Below, piece by piece: positions 34,458 through 44,036 of a stretch of 64,000 nucleotides of DNA. The stretch is from Stappia sp. 28M-7 (GTDB lineage: Bacteria > Pseudomonadota > Alphaproteobacteria > Rhizobiales > Stappiaceae). A program made the translations under genes and the position numbers. The stretch's first letter is position 1; the number at the start of each line of letters is the position of its first letter. The notes under the pieces were generated by a model. The model did no database searches. It was not told the origin of the DNA and saw nothing but the letters and a program-made list of their open reading frames with translations. The stretch is taken from NCBI RefSeq assembly GCF_014252955.1, contig NZ_JACMIA010000001.1, forward strand, positions 1,364,001 through 1,428,000. The letters run 5' to 3'.

Positions 34458-34583
34458 AATTTTGCTAAATCCATCTCAATTTTCGAGAGGCAAGCTATTT
34501 CAATGGGTTAAACGGGGCGGGACAGGTTTTGCGCTCGCTCGTCTGGCGCGCGCCCTTTGTGGAGCGGCAGGACCTGCTGCATC

Positions 34584-35414
34584 ATGCCCGGTATGTTTCA
34601 GACAGGATGTGTTCGAAGCAGTTTGCTCTTCAGTCCTTTTGTCACCCAGGGTGCCGATCTCGAAATGGTTGCCTCTCCATCCTGCTCTCATCTGTGCAGA
34701 GCGCTCGCCGCCAGCCTCCACAGAAAGGTCTGGCAGGATGCGCGCGGTGATCTTGAACGTTTTTCGCGTGTCTTCGACTACGGTTCCTCGCATCTGGAGG
34801 CGGCACTCCATGCCCTGGAGCGGGTCGGTGCTGTCGAGCGCGTCGAAACGGCGGGATCCTATCGGGTTCTGGTCATTAACGCCGATTTCGATGACTTTGT
34901 TTCCGGGATGGAATTCTCTCAGGAGGATCTGGATGAGCTTCTGTCTGCGTTCCTGTCTTGGGAAATCGGCTTTCTGGGCAGGCTTGGCCCATGGGATGAG
35001 CCGTTCGAGGTTCCCGGCGATCTCGCCCCGATCTCGGAGCTGCTTCGCGACGCCGGTTATCTGACGCTCGACGGGCCTGGCGCATCGTGGCTGCCGCCCG
35101 CGTTGCCCTGGCTTCTTCATGTCGATGCGCTGCGTCACGAAGACTTGCCGCAGGTCGACCCTGCCCGTGTGCAGTCGGCCGTTCTGACGCTTCCGGATGA
35201 GATCCGTACTGTCCTCGTTCGACACTCAAGTGCCCGTAACCTCTACGAGAATGCAAGGTTTCTGTGCTTGTACTGGAGCGCGAGCGGATGGGATCCTGAT
35301 CGACAGGCGCCATCATGGGCGACATCGAGCTGGGATGTTCCGCTGATCTTTTCTGTACTTGAGATTCTGGCGAGCGCTGAGTCTCAGCAGGTGCCGCCGC
35401 GCAGCGCCTTGTAG
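34584..35414 (+). CDS. Unrecognised protein, possible winged-helix regulator
   Basis: Up to 276 residues if the ATG at 34584 is used; 34593 is an alternative, and no strong ribosome site supports either. I do not recognise the family. The protein is acidic with normal hydrophobic spacing, unlike the basic antisense frame, so this strand is favoured. Residues about 50-100 (SSHLEAALHALERVGAVERV then a short hairpin ETAGSYRVLVIN) could form a winged helix. The base composition is visibly lower in G+C than the neighbours, hinting at transfer. Its 3' end overlaps the convergent HMG-CoA lyase by 31 bases. Repeats lie upstream. Confidence 0.5.
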   Translation: MPGMFQTGCVRSSLLFSPFVTQGADLEMVASPSCSHLCRALAASLHRKVWQDARGDLERFSRVFDYGSSHLEAALHALERVGAVERVETAGSYRVLVINADFDDFVSGMEFSQEDLDELLSAFLSWEIGFLGRLGPWDEPFEVPGDLAPISELLRDAGYLTLDGPGASWLPPALPWLLHVDALRHEDLPQVDPARVQSAVLTLPDEIRTVLVRHSSARNLYENARFLCLYWSASGWDPDRQAPSWATSSWDVPLIFSVLEILASAESQQVPPRSAL

Positions 35415-36283
35415 ACGCGGCTGGTCGGGCGGATGCCCATCTCGCGCTCGATGAAGGCGACCGCGTCGAGCAGCGGTTCCATCGCAATGTCGCACTCGTA
35501 GCCGTCGCCCTGCAGCAGGTAGAGCACGTCCTCGGTCGCAACGTTTCCGGCCGCTCCCGGCGCGAAGGGGCAGCCGCCGAGCCCGCCGGCGGCCGCATCG
35601 ACGGTCCGGATGCCAAGGCGCAGGGCCTCGGCGACATTGGCGATGCCCATTCCGTAGGTGTCGTGAAAATGCGCGGCCAGCTCGGCGAGCGGCACGTGCC
35701 TGGCGACCGCCTCCATCACCGCGGCGATGCGCGCCGGCGTCGCCTTGCCCAGCGTTTCGCCGAGCGAAATCTCGCCGCAGCCCATGTCCTTCAGCGCCCG
35801 CGACACGTCAGCCACCGGGGCGGGCGCGATCCGTCCCGCATAGGGGCAGTCGGTGATCGTCGAGACGTAGCCGCGCACGAAAACACCGGAATTCCGCGCT
35901 TTTTCGATGAGCGGGCGAAACCGGTCGAGCGACTCGGCGACGGTGCAGCCGATGTTCTTTTCCGCAAACGCGTCGCTTGCGGCGGTGAACACGGCGACCG
36001 ACCGGGCGCCGTGCTCGATGGCCTGGTCGAGGCCGCGTTCGTTGGCGACGAGCACCATGTCGCCGTCCCGCTGGCGCGAGCCGGTCGCGGCCATCACCTC
36101 GGCGGTGTCGGCCATCCGCGGCACGGCCTTGGGAGAGACGAACGAGCCGACCTCGATGCGCCCTGCGCCGGCCCGGCGCAGATGCTCGACGAGGCCGATG
36201 CGCGCTGCCGTCGCGATGGGCTCCTTGCGGGCCTGCAGCCCGTCGCGCGGGCCGACTTCGACGATCTGAACGCGCTCGCTCAT
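35384..36283 (-). CDS. Hydroxymethylglutaryl-CoA lyase
   Basis: 299 residues, full family length. The N-terminal VEVGPRDGLQ holds the metal/catalytic Arg-Asp of the DRE-TIM barrel; HFHDTYG supplies metal-binding histidines; and the lyase signature GGLGGCPFAPGAAGNVATED contains the active-site cysteine. It splits HMG-CoA to acetyl-CoA and acetoacetate in leucine or mevalonate breakdown. Here it is directly downstream of a degradative HMG-CoA reductase and a TRAP transporter on the same strand, with no leucine-pathway carboxylase, so the mevalonate route is favoured. Confidence 0.9.
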   Translation of the reverse strand: MSERVQIVEVGPRDGLQARKEPIATAARIGLVEHLRRAGAGRIEVGSFVSPKAVPRMADTAEVMAATGSRQRDGDMVLVANERGLDQAIEHGARSVAVFTAASDAFAEKNIGCTVAESLDRFRPLIEKARNSGVFVRGYVSTITDCPYAGRIAPAPVADVSRALKDMGCGEISLGETLGKATPARIAAVMEAVARHVPLAELAAHFHDTYGMGIANVAEALRLGIRTVDAAAGGLGGCPFAPGAAGNVATEDVLYLLQGDGYECDIAMEPLLDAVAFIEREMGIRPTSRVYKALRGGTC

Positions 36284-36307
36284 TCCGCTCTCCCTGCTCC
36301 GGCCGGC

Positions 36308-37585
<1,278 letters not shown>

Positions 37586-37610
37586 GGTCAGTCCTGTCCT
37601 GGGTGAGTTC

Positions 37611-38924
37611 TTACTGGATCATGGAACGCGGCAGCCACAGCACCAGCTCGGGGAACATGGCGCAGATCAGGATGCCGAGGGCCTGGAGGAGCATGAAAGG
37701 GATGATGGCGCGGTAGACCGTACCCATGCCGATGCCGGCGGGCAGGACCCCCTTCATGTAGAAAAGTGTGTAGCCGAAGGGCGGCGAGATGTAGGCCATC
37801 TGCGCCGAGACGAGAAACAGGATGCCGAACCACAGCCGGTCGAATCCAAGGAAGTCGATCACCGGCAGGAACACCGGCACGCACAGCAGGATGATGCCGA
37901 TCTCGTCCAGGAACATGCCCAGGAAGAACAGGATCGCCAGCATGACCACCAGCACGACCCAGCGGTTGGCGTCGAGGTCCTGGATGAAACCGAGCAGGAA
38001 GTCGGCACCGCCCGTGCCGGTAAAGATCGCCACGAAGGCACGCGCGCCGATGGTGATCCACAGGATCATGGTCGTGACCTTGACCACGTCGAGGGCAACG
38101 CCGGTGATCAGCTCGCCATTGAGCCGGCGCTCGATCAGCGCCGAGACGAAGGCGAGCGCGACACCGACGGCGGCGGCTTCGGTCGGGGTGGCGATGCCCA
38201 TGTAGATCGTGCCGAGCACGCCGACGATGATCAGCATCGGCAGGATCAGCGACTTCAGCGCGCCGAGCCGCATGGCCCAGGTGATGCCCTCGCTGTCCGT
38301 CGGGCGCGGGGCGATCGACGGGTTCAGCGCCGAGCGCAGCACGATGTAGCCGATATAGAGCGAGGCCAGCAGCAGGCCCGGCACCACGCCGGCAATGAAC
38401 ATCTGGCCGATGGAGGCCTGCGCCGTCACCGCATAGACGATGGTGATCACCGACGGCGGGATCAGGATGCCGAGCGTGCCGCCGGCGCAGATCGTGCCGA
38501 TGGCCAGCTCCGGCTGGTAGCCGCGCTTCAGCATCGACGGCAGGGCCAGCATGCCCATGGCCGCGACGGCCGCGCCGACGATGCCGGTCATTGCGGCGAT
38601 GATGGTGCAGATGGCCACCGTGCCGACGGCAAGGCCGCCCGGCAGGCGCCGCGACCAGATCTCCATCGCCTTGTACAGGCTCTCGATCACGCCGGAGCGC
38701 TGCAGCACGCTGGCCATCATCACGTAGAGCGGGATCGCCAGCAGCGATTCCGAGCGCATCGTGTCGTAGAGGTTCAGCACCGTCACGGTGAGGGCCGACG
38801 GGCCCCACAGGACGACGGTGAAGAACAGCGCCAGCGAGCCGAGAACGAAGGCGAGCGGCAGGCCGGTGAGCAGCAGGCCGACGAGGCCGCTGAACATCAC
38901 CATGAGAACGAGTTCGGAGCTCAC
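37611..38924 (-). CDS. TRAP transporter large permease (DctM)
   Basis: 437 residues starting at the GTG at 38924, which has AAGGAGG at 8 bases and overlaps the dctQ stop (GTGA). A longer frame upstream is antisense-like and ignored. About twelve helices. The GAAVAAMGMLALPSML, GGTLGILIPPSVITIVYA and ISPPFGYTLFYMKG motifs are DctM hallmarks. It forms the ion-coupled channel with DctQ. Part of the dctP-dctQ-dctM-HMGR-HMGL operon, so mevalonate is the suggested substrate. Confidence 0.9.
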   Translation of the reverse strand: MSSELVLMVMFSGLVGLLLTGLPLAFVLGSLALFFTVVLWGPSALTVTVLNLYDTMRSESLLAIPLYVMMASVLQRSGVIESLYKAMEIWSRRLPGGLAVGTVAICTIIAAMTGIVGAAVAAMGMLALPSMLKRGYQPELAIGTICAGGTLGILIPPSVITIVYAVTAQASIGQMFIAGVVPGLLLASLYIGYIVLRSALNPSIAPRPTDSEGITWAMRLGALKSLILPMLIIVGVLGTIYMGIATPTEAAAVGVALAFVSALIERRLNGELITGVALDVVKVTTMILWITIGARAFVAIFTGTGGADFLLGFIQDLDANRWVVLVVMLAILFFLGMFLDEIGIILLCVPVFLPVIDFLGFDRLWFGILFLVSAQMAYISPPFGYTLFYMKGVLPAGIGMGTVYRAIIPFMLLQALGILICAMFPELVLWLPRSMIQ

Positions 38925-39433
38925 GGGCGTGCCTCCTTGGCGGGGGCCGCGGGCGGCGTGCGCAGTGCCATGGCGGCTTCGACGAGCGCCTGGGCGAACA
39001 GCATCAGGAAGGCGAAGGGCACGATGAACTTGATCCACCAGATCGGCGGGTTCCAGGCCGAGAAGCTGGTCTCGCCGAGCTGGAAGGCGTTGACCGCGAG
39101 CGGCCAGCTCACCCAGCCGAGCACGGCGGCGAACGCTGCGATCACCAGCAGGCCGAAGATTTCGAGGACCTGTCGGGTGCGCCCGGAGGCGCGCTCGGAA
39201 AGAATGTCGACGGCGACATGCCCGCGCAGGTGCAGCAGGTACGGGCCTGCCAGCATGAAATGCGGTCCGAACAGGAGCGTGCTCGCTTCCATCGCCCAGA
39301 CGGTCGGGGCGTTGAAGGCGTAGCGGGCCACCACCTCGTAGAGCAGCATCGGCACCACGGCGAAGATCGCGAGTGCGGCAATGCCGAAGAGGATCCGGTT
39401 GAGGCCGGTGACGAAGTTGAAGACTGGGGTCAT
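38921..39433 (-). CDS. TRAP transporter small permease (DctQ)
   Basis: 170 residues from the ATG at 39433. Four helices, with the DctQ-typical sequence VVARYAFNAPTVWAME in the first half and the charged RGHVAVDILSERAS loop between helices 2 and 3. The C-terminus overlaps the dctM start. It docks the binding protein and stabilises DctM. Confidence 0.86.
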   Translation of the reverse strand: MTPVFNFVTGLNRILFGIAALAIFAVVPMLLYEVVARYAFNAPTVWAMEASTLLFGPHFMLAGPYLLHLRGHVAVDILSERASGRTRQVLEIFGLLVIAAFAAVLGWVSWPLAVNAFQLGETSFSAWNPPIWWIKFIVPFAFLMLFAQALVEAAMALRTPPAAPAKEARP

Positions 39434-39491
39434 GAAGAAAAGCCTGCTGTCGGTGACCGTCTGCTGTGGGTCAGGCAGGACGCAGCAAAAC

Positions 39492-39519
39492 GGCGGGCGA
39501 CGCAAGCGCGCCGCCCGCC
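39492..39519 (-). terminator. Hairpin with T run between dctP and dctQ
   Basis: On the minus strand GGCGGGCG and CGCCCGCC form a perfect 8-bp stem over a 12-base loop and are followed by a TTTT run (AAAA at 39487-39490 on the plus strand). It lies between the binding-protein gene and the permease genes, so it probably terminates part of the transcripts and keeps DctP in excess. Confidence 0.55.
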
Positions 39520-39532
39520 CGGTAGGAAAGGC

Positions 39533-40564
39533 TCAGAGGAGCCCCAAAGACTGCATGAAGGCGGTCTGGCTCTCGACGATCTTGGTCGCCAGCGCGTCGC
39601 CCTTGGTCGCGGTCTTCCACGAGGTGACGGCCTTGCTGCGCGCTTCGGCGATGTCGGCCGGGTCGAGACGGATGATCTCGACGCCCTTCTCGCGATACTT
39701 GTCGAGGACGATCGTGTCCTGGACGATGATGCGCTGGCGCAGCGAACCGGAGATCTCGCGGGCCGCGACCGCAAGCGCGGCCTTGAACGAGGCCGGCAGG
39801 GCCTCGTAGGCGGCCGTGTTGGCCACGTAGCTGGTGGCGGTCGTCGGCTGGTGCACGCCCGGCAGGATGATGAACTTGGCCACCTCGGCAAGGCCCGCCT
39901 CGAAGTTGGCGGTCAGGTCGCCGCGGTCGGCGAAGTCGATCAGGCCCTTCTCGAGGCCGGAATAGACGTCGGCGGTCGCCATCGGGGTCACGGCAACGCC
40001 GAGGTCGCCCATCACCGCGGAGGCGAGGCCCACGAAGCGGCCCTTCTTGCCGGCCATGTCGGCAATGCTCTCGATCTTGACGGTCGAGTGCATCGGCTCT
40101 TCGCCGTAGACGGTCGGGGCGATGTAGAACAGGCCGGCCTTGCCGTAGGCCTCGCGGGCCATGTCGAGGCCGCCGAGCTCGTAGAACCACGCCTCGTACT
40201 GGTCGGGATCCGGGAAGCCGAAGGGAATGGTCGAGGTGAAGGCGAAGGACGGGATCTTGCCGGCCTCGTAGCCGTCGAAGGTCTTCATCATCTGGAACGC
40301 GCCGCTACGCACCGCGTCGAAGGCCTGCGCCGCCGGGACCAGCTGGCCGGCCGAGAACAGCTTGATGTCGAACTTGCCGTCGGTCAGCTCCGCAACGCGG
40401 GCGACAAAGGCCTTCTCGAATTCGAACGGCGTGGTGCCACCGTCCCACAGAGCCTGCATGCGCCACGTGACGGCTTCCTGCGCGCGGGCGACCGCGGGCA
40501 TGGCAAGCGCGCCACCGCCAATGGCGGAAGCGGCGAGAAAACGGCGTCTGGAAACATCCTTCAT
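39533..40564 (-). CDS. TRAP transporter binding protein (DctP), probably for mevalonate
   Basis: 343 residues. The ATG at 40564 is preferred to the one at 40570 because GGGAGG is then six bases away. A Tat-type signal (SRRRFLAASAIGGGALAMPAVARA) directs folded export. The mature protein is a family-7 TRAP solute receptor; the conserved carboxylate-binding arginine lies in the middle region (about residue 170-195, GKKGRFVGLAS). Its ligand is inferred from the downstream HMG-CoA reductase and lyase. First gene of the operon; the divergent MocR gene starts 138 bases away across four GGGACA boxes. Confidence 0.87.
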   Translation of the reverse strand: MKDVSRRRFLAASAIGGGALAMPAVARAQEAVTWRMQALWDGGTTPFEFEKAFVARVAELTDGKFDIKLFSAGQLVPAAQAFDAVRSGAFQMMKTFDGYEAGKIPSFAFTSTIPFGFPDPDQYEAWFYELGGLDMAREAYGKAGLFYIAPTVYGEEPMHSTVKIESIADMAGKKGRFVGLASAVMGDLGVAVTPMATADVYSGLEKGLIDFADRGDLTANFEAGLAEVAKFIILPGVHQPTTATSYVANTAAYEALPASFKAALAVAAREISGSLRQRIIVQDTIVLDKYREKGVEIIRLDPADIAEARSKAVTSWKTATKGDALATKIVESQTAFMQSLGLL

Positions 40565-40617
40565 GTGCATCCTCCCGGATAGCTGGTTTTTTATCTCCGC
40601 GAACTGTCATAAGAATG

Positions 40618-40686
40618 ACTGGGACAATCAAGGGACAGTTGCTGTCAATTTTGCGATGACTGTCCCAATTTTAATACTGGGACAGT
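40618..40686. promoter_or_regulatory. Cluster of four GGGACA boxes, MocR operator
   Basis: GGGACA occurs at 40621-40626, 40632-40637 and 40679-40684, and inverted (TGTCCC) at 40661-40666. Each is flanked by ACT or AGT, giving extended forms such as ACTGGGACAGT (40676-40686). Four copies in 70 bases, between the divergent dctP operon and the mocR gene, fit MocR proteins, which bind paired direct or inverted sites. The last copy is 17 bases before the mocR ATG, suggesting self-repression. Confidence 0.65.
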
Positions 40687-40702
40687 GGTCGGGAAACGGC
40701 AG

Positions 40703-42103
40703 ATGGCGCGGCTTTCACGAGCAGACACGATCGTCCAGCATGTCAGCGGGTTGCTGTCCGCGGGCGCCTACAAGGCAGGCGAGCGGCTGCCGTCCGTGCG
40801 CCAGGCTGCGCGCGAACACGGCGTTTCGAAGAACACCATGGCCGAGGCCTACGACCGGCTGGTGGCGCGGGGCCTGCTCGAATCGCGGGCCGGGTCCGGA
40901 TACTACGTCGCCCAGTTCCAGCCGCCGCGCCAGGTGCCGCCCGCCGCCCATGTCGCCGCCGCTGTCGATGTGGTCTCCCTGCTGCGCGAACAGCTCGACC
41001 AGCATTACGAGGTGCGCCCCGGCGACGGCCGCCCGCCGCCGCTTTGGATGGAGGGCTCGGAGCTCAAGCGCTATTTCTCGGTGTTCAAGGCTGCCGGCCC
41101 CGCCTCCGTCGATTTCGGCTATGGCAGCTCCTGGGGCTATGCGCCCTTGCGCGAGCGCCTGCGCGTCCTGCTCATGGAGCGGGCCATCGCGGTGCAGCCG
41201 GACGGATTGCTGCTCACCCACGGGGTCAATCACGGTGTCGACCTGATCATCCGACACCTGATCGAGCCCGGCGATACGGTCTTCGTCGACGATCCCGGCT
41301 ACTATCCGCTGTTCGGCAAGCTGACGCTGGCCAAGGCGAAGATGGTCGGCATCCGCCGCCTGCATGACGGGCCGGACCTCGATGACCTTGCCGCGAAGCT
41401 CGCCATCCACCGTCCGAAGATCTTCTTCACCCAGTCGCTGGCCCACAATCCGACCGGCGGCTCGCTGTCGCCGGCGGTGGCCTTCGGGCTGATGCGGCTT
41501 GCCGAACGCTGGGGCTTCCTGCTTGTGGAGAACGATGTGCTCGGCGACATCCTGCCGGCGACGCTGCCGCGCCTTGCCGCGCTCGACCAGCTCAACCGCG
41601 TGCTCTATGTCGGCACCTTTTCCAAGACCCTGTCGGCGAGCCTGCGCTGCGGCTTCGTCGCCGGGCACCCGTCGATCATCTCCTCGCTCGGCAATCTCAA
41701 GATGCTGACGACAGTCGCAACGTCCGACTATGTCGAGCGCTTCGTCTTCAAGCTGATCCAGGACGGCCACTACCTGCGGCACCTGCGCCGGCTGAGGGCG
41801 CGCGTGGAGGAGGCGCACAAGGCCTCGCTCGACCAGATGGAGGCGCTGGGGCTGACGGTGCGCGCCAGCGTGACGCCGGGCTTCTATCTCTGGACGGAGT
41901 TTCCCGAAGGCATCGACGAGCTGGAGCTCTGCCGCAAGGCGGCCGAGCGCAGCATCTTTCTGGCACCCGGAAGCGTGTTCACGCCCGATCGTTCGGCGCC
42001 GGACCGGGCAGGGCGCGGCCGCGCGGCGATCCGGATCAATGTCGCCTACGGCACCAATCCGCGCTTCATCGAGTTCCTGCGGGACATCATGGCCGGGCGC
42101 TGA
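40703..42103 (+). CDS. MocR-type regulator (GntR helix-turn-helix plus aminotransferase domain)
   Basis: 466 residues from the ATG at 40703; a GTG at 40685 overlaps an operator box. The N-terminal GntR winged helix is at about residues 1-72 (ERLPSVRQAAREHGVSKNT). The C-terminal fold-type I aminotransferase domain has DPGYYPLF, the NPTG motif (AHNPTGGS) and the PLP lysine in GTFSKTLSASLRCG. Such proteins sense a metabolite through PLP. Its divergent position points to control of the TRAP/HMG-CoA genes rather than the ectoine genes 30 kb away, although EnuR of ectoine users belongs to the same family. The tail overlaps the convergent aroE-like gene by 17 bases. Confidence 0.87.
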   Translation: MARLSRADTIVQHVSGLLSAGAYKAGERLPSVRQAAREHGVSKNTMAEAYDRLVARGLLESRAGSGYYVAQFQPPRQVPPAAHVAAAVDVVSLLREQLDQHYEVRPGDGRPPPLWMEGSELKRYFSVFKAAGPASVDFGYGSSWGYAPLRERLRVLLMERAIAVQPDGLLLTHGVNHGVDLIIRHLIEPGDTVFVDDPGYYPLFGKLTLAKAKMVGIRRLHDGPDLDDLAAKLAIHRPKIFFTQSLAHNPTGGSLSPAVAFGLMRLAERWGFLLVENDVLGDILPATLPRLAALDQLNRVLYVGTFSKTLSASLRCGFVAGHPSIISSLGNLKMLTTVATSDYVERFVFKLIQDGHYLRHLRRLRARVEEAHKASLDQMEALGLTVRASVTPGFYLWTEFPEGIDELELCRKAAERSIFLAPGSVFTPDRSAPDRAGRGRAAIRINVAYGTNPRFIEFLRDIMAGR

Positions 42104-42950
42104 CGGCCTCCGGTGCAGCGTCCTGCGCGGCCAGCGCATCACGCAGGGCCCTCGGGTCGACTTCGGCGCCGGTGAAATGGCGGAACGCGTCGATCCCCTG
42201 GTGGAAGAACAGCTCGTAGCCGCTGATGATCGTCGCGCCGGCCGCTTGCGCACCCGCCAGGAAGGCGGTGTCGATGGGCGTGTAGACCGCGTCGAACGCC
42301 CAGGACGCGCCGCGCATCAGGCCGGTATCGATGGGGCTTCCCGGATTGCCGACCATGCCGACGGGGGTGCAGTTGAGGAAGCCGTCGGCTCCCTCCGCCG
42401 CCTCTTCCGCCGTCTCCACATGGCGCGCGCCGGGCAGGATGCCGCCCTCGCGCAAGGCGCGGGCAAGGGCAGCCGCGCGTGTGCTGTCCCGGTCGAAGAT
42501 CCGAAGGTCCCCGGCACCCAGCGTTGAAAGCGCGAAGGCGATGGCCTTGCCGACCCCGCCGGCGCCGATCATCGCCACGCGGCCGGGCGAGGCGGCTCCG
42601 AAGCCGGCGCGAAAGGCCGAGATGAAGCCGGAATGGTCCGTGTTGTGTCCCTCCGGCCGGCCTGGACCGAACAGCACGGTGTTGCAGGCGCCGATGGCGC
42701 GGATGCGCGCGTCGGGTACGACAAGCTGCGCGACCACCTGCTCCTTGTAGGGGTAGGTGATGTTGATGCCCCGATAGCCCTCCTCGACGCAGCGCCGGAA
42801 CACGGCGTCGAAGGACAGCCCGAGATCGCGGGGAACCAGCCGTTCGTAGGTCACATCGAGCCCGCAAAGCCGGCCGGCCTCCACATGCAGGCGGGGTGAT
42901 TGAGAGCGGGCGATGTTGTCGCCGATGAGGCCGAGCCTGATGACGGCCAT
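42087..42950 (-). CDS. Shikimate/quinate dehydrogenase family protein
   Basis: 287 residues. The substrate domain holds GDNIARSQSPRLH and the catalytic Lys in NITYPYKEQV, with Asp in NTDHSGF; the Rossmann loop is MIGAGGVGKAIAFAL. These are AroE-family hallmarks. It may reduce dehydroshikimate in biosynthesis, but its place beside a TRAP transporter and a type II dehydroquinase suggests oxidation of imported quinate or shikimate (QuiB/YdiB-like). NAD versus NADP use cannot be fixed by eye. A GntR gene lies 114 bases upstream on the same strand. Confidence 0.85.
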   Translation of the reverse strand: MAVIRLGLIGDNIARSQSPRLHVEAGRLCGLDVTYERLVPRDLGLSFDAVFRRCVEEGYRGINITYPYKEQVVAQLVVPDARIRAIGACNTVLFGPGRPEGHNTDHSGFISAFRAGFGAASPGRVAMIGAGGVGKAIAFALSTLGAGDLRIFDRDSTRAAALARALREGGILPGARHVETAEEAAEGADGFLNCTPVGMVGNPGSPIDTGLMRGASWAFDAVYTPIDTAFLAGAQAAGATIISGYELFFHQGIDAFRHFTGAEVDPRALRDALAAQDAAPEAVSARP

Positions 42951-43064
42951 GGTGGTTCCCTCTGGCGCTGTCTGTGACGAATGGCCGGAGGTTAGTCGCT
43001 GGTGAGCGAGCTATCAACGAGTGTTTTTGTTTTTATCCGATATTTTCAGTTTCGTTGGTTGTGT

Positions 43065-43751
43065 TTATCGGATCGTCCCGGTCGCCAGGGCGTGTTCGAC
43101 GCCGCCTTCCACATGGCGGATGAGCACTGCCCGCGCCTGCTCGGCATCGCGGGAAATGGCGCATTCGCGCAGGATCCGGTGCTCCTCGGCGGCGATCTCG
43201 CCGCGGAAGGACAGGGCGATCATCTGGTAGCGCAGGTACTTGTCGAAGACGCCGGCATGGGTCTCCATCAGCACGGCCGAGCCGCAGGCGGAGATCAGCG
43301 CCTGATGGAACTCCCAGTCGTAGCGCTTCCAGACCTCGGTCTGGCTGCGGTCTCCGCCCTGCATCCGCTGCTCCAGCGTCGCCAGCTTGTGATGGGCCGC
43401 GACCACCCGGCCTTCCCATTCCATGTCGCCGCCAGCGAAGGACAGCACCAGCGCATGGCTTTCCAGAAGCAGGCGTAATTCCGCGATTTGCTTGAGGTTT
43501 TCGACGGAGACCGGGGCGACTTCGAACCCCCGCTGGCCCTCTGCAATGACGAGGCTTTCCGACGACAGGCGGTTCAGGATCTCGCGCAGGGTGCTGATGC
43601 TGGCGCCATAGGCATCGCGCAGCCGGTCGAGCTTGAGCTTCTGGCCCGGAGCCAGCCGGCCGAAGATGATGTCGGTGCGGATCCGGCGATAGGCGTTCTC
43701 GCCGATCGTCTGGGTCTGGTCGCCGTCTGTGGCGGAAGCGTCGTGTTTCAT
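43065..43751 (-). CDS. GntR-family regulator (FCD domain)
   Basis: 228 residues from the ATG at 43751; upstream frame is not conserved-looking and the ribosome site is weak. GntR winged helix at about residues 14-77 (APGQKLKLDRLRDAYGASIS then TLREILNRL), FCD ligand domain after it with metal-type residues (DWEFHQALISAC, HVEGGVEHAL). Located between the aroE-like gene (same strand) and the divergent TRAP-aroQ genes. A repressor of both, responding to a quinate-pathway intermediate, is the likely role. Confidence 0.87.
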   Translation of the reverse strand: MKHDASATDGDQTQTIGENAYRRIRTDIIFGRLAPGQKLKLDRLRDAYGASISTLREILNRLSSESLVIAEGQRGFEVAPVSVENLKQIAELRLLLESHALVLSFAGGDMEWEGRVVAAHHKLATLEQRMQGGDRSQTEVWKRYDWEFHQALISACGSAVLMETHAGVFDKYLRYQMIALSFRGEIAAEEHRILRECAISRDAEQARAVLIRHVEGGVEHALATGTIR

Positions 43752-44036
43752 AGGATCGTGATAATGTCGGATCGCCTGCAAGGCAACGCGGTTGCCGGCC
43801 GGGGTGGTGGAAGGTCGGGGCCGCAAGGCGCGAGGCGGCGGCGGACTGCGGTTTCGGGGAAAGCCATCTGTGCGCCAGGATGGAGGTTTAGGGTCGGGTC
43901 GATAAATGATGTAATCGAAAATATCATAGATTTTTGCAATCGACTATTGATGCGGCGTCCCTCTAGTGGCATGAATCCCCTATGACGGGCCGGCGACGCG
44001 GGCCTCCGTCAACGAAAATGGCTTGGGAGGAGTGCC
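43752..44036. promoter_or_regulatory. AT-rich divergent control region for the TRAP-aroQ genes
   Basis: The segment 43895-43965 is clearly AT-rich. It contains TCGAT/ATCGA half-sites at 43899-43903 and 43914-43918, and an AATCGA at 43937-43942. These are modest but placed where a GntR repressor should bind. GGGAGGAG just before 44037 is the ribosome site of the TRAP binding-protein gene. Confidence 0.4.

Larger units (their letters stand above)
34150..34583. other. Repeat-bearing intergenic region
   Basis: About 430 bases without a convincing gene, between the divergent TonB-receptor promoter and the unrecognised gene. It contains a three-unit 23-bp repeat (34201-34269) and a 14-bp direct repeat (34414-34457) with a weaker third copy at about 34479-34490. 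Small open frames here have no ribosome site or family resemblance. Confidence 0.5.

Noticed and set aside
34500-35225. 241-codon frame on the minus strand opposite the unrecognised gene
   Set aside because: It is strongly basic and low-complexity (Arg/Gln/Pro-rich), as expected for an antisense shadow in GC-rich DNA; the plus-strand frame has normal protein composition.
40703-42103. EnuR, the MocR regulator of ectoine genes
   Set aside because: Same family, but it is 30 kb from the ectoine genes and divergent from the TRAP/HMG-CoA operon, with dense boxes between them.
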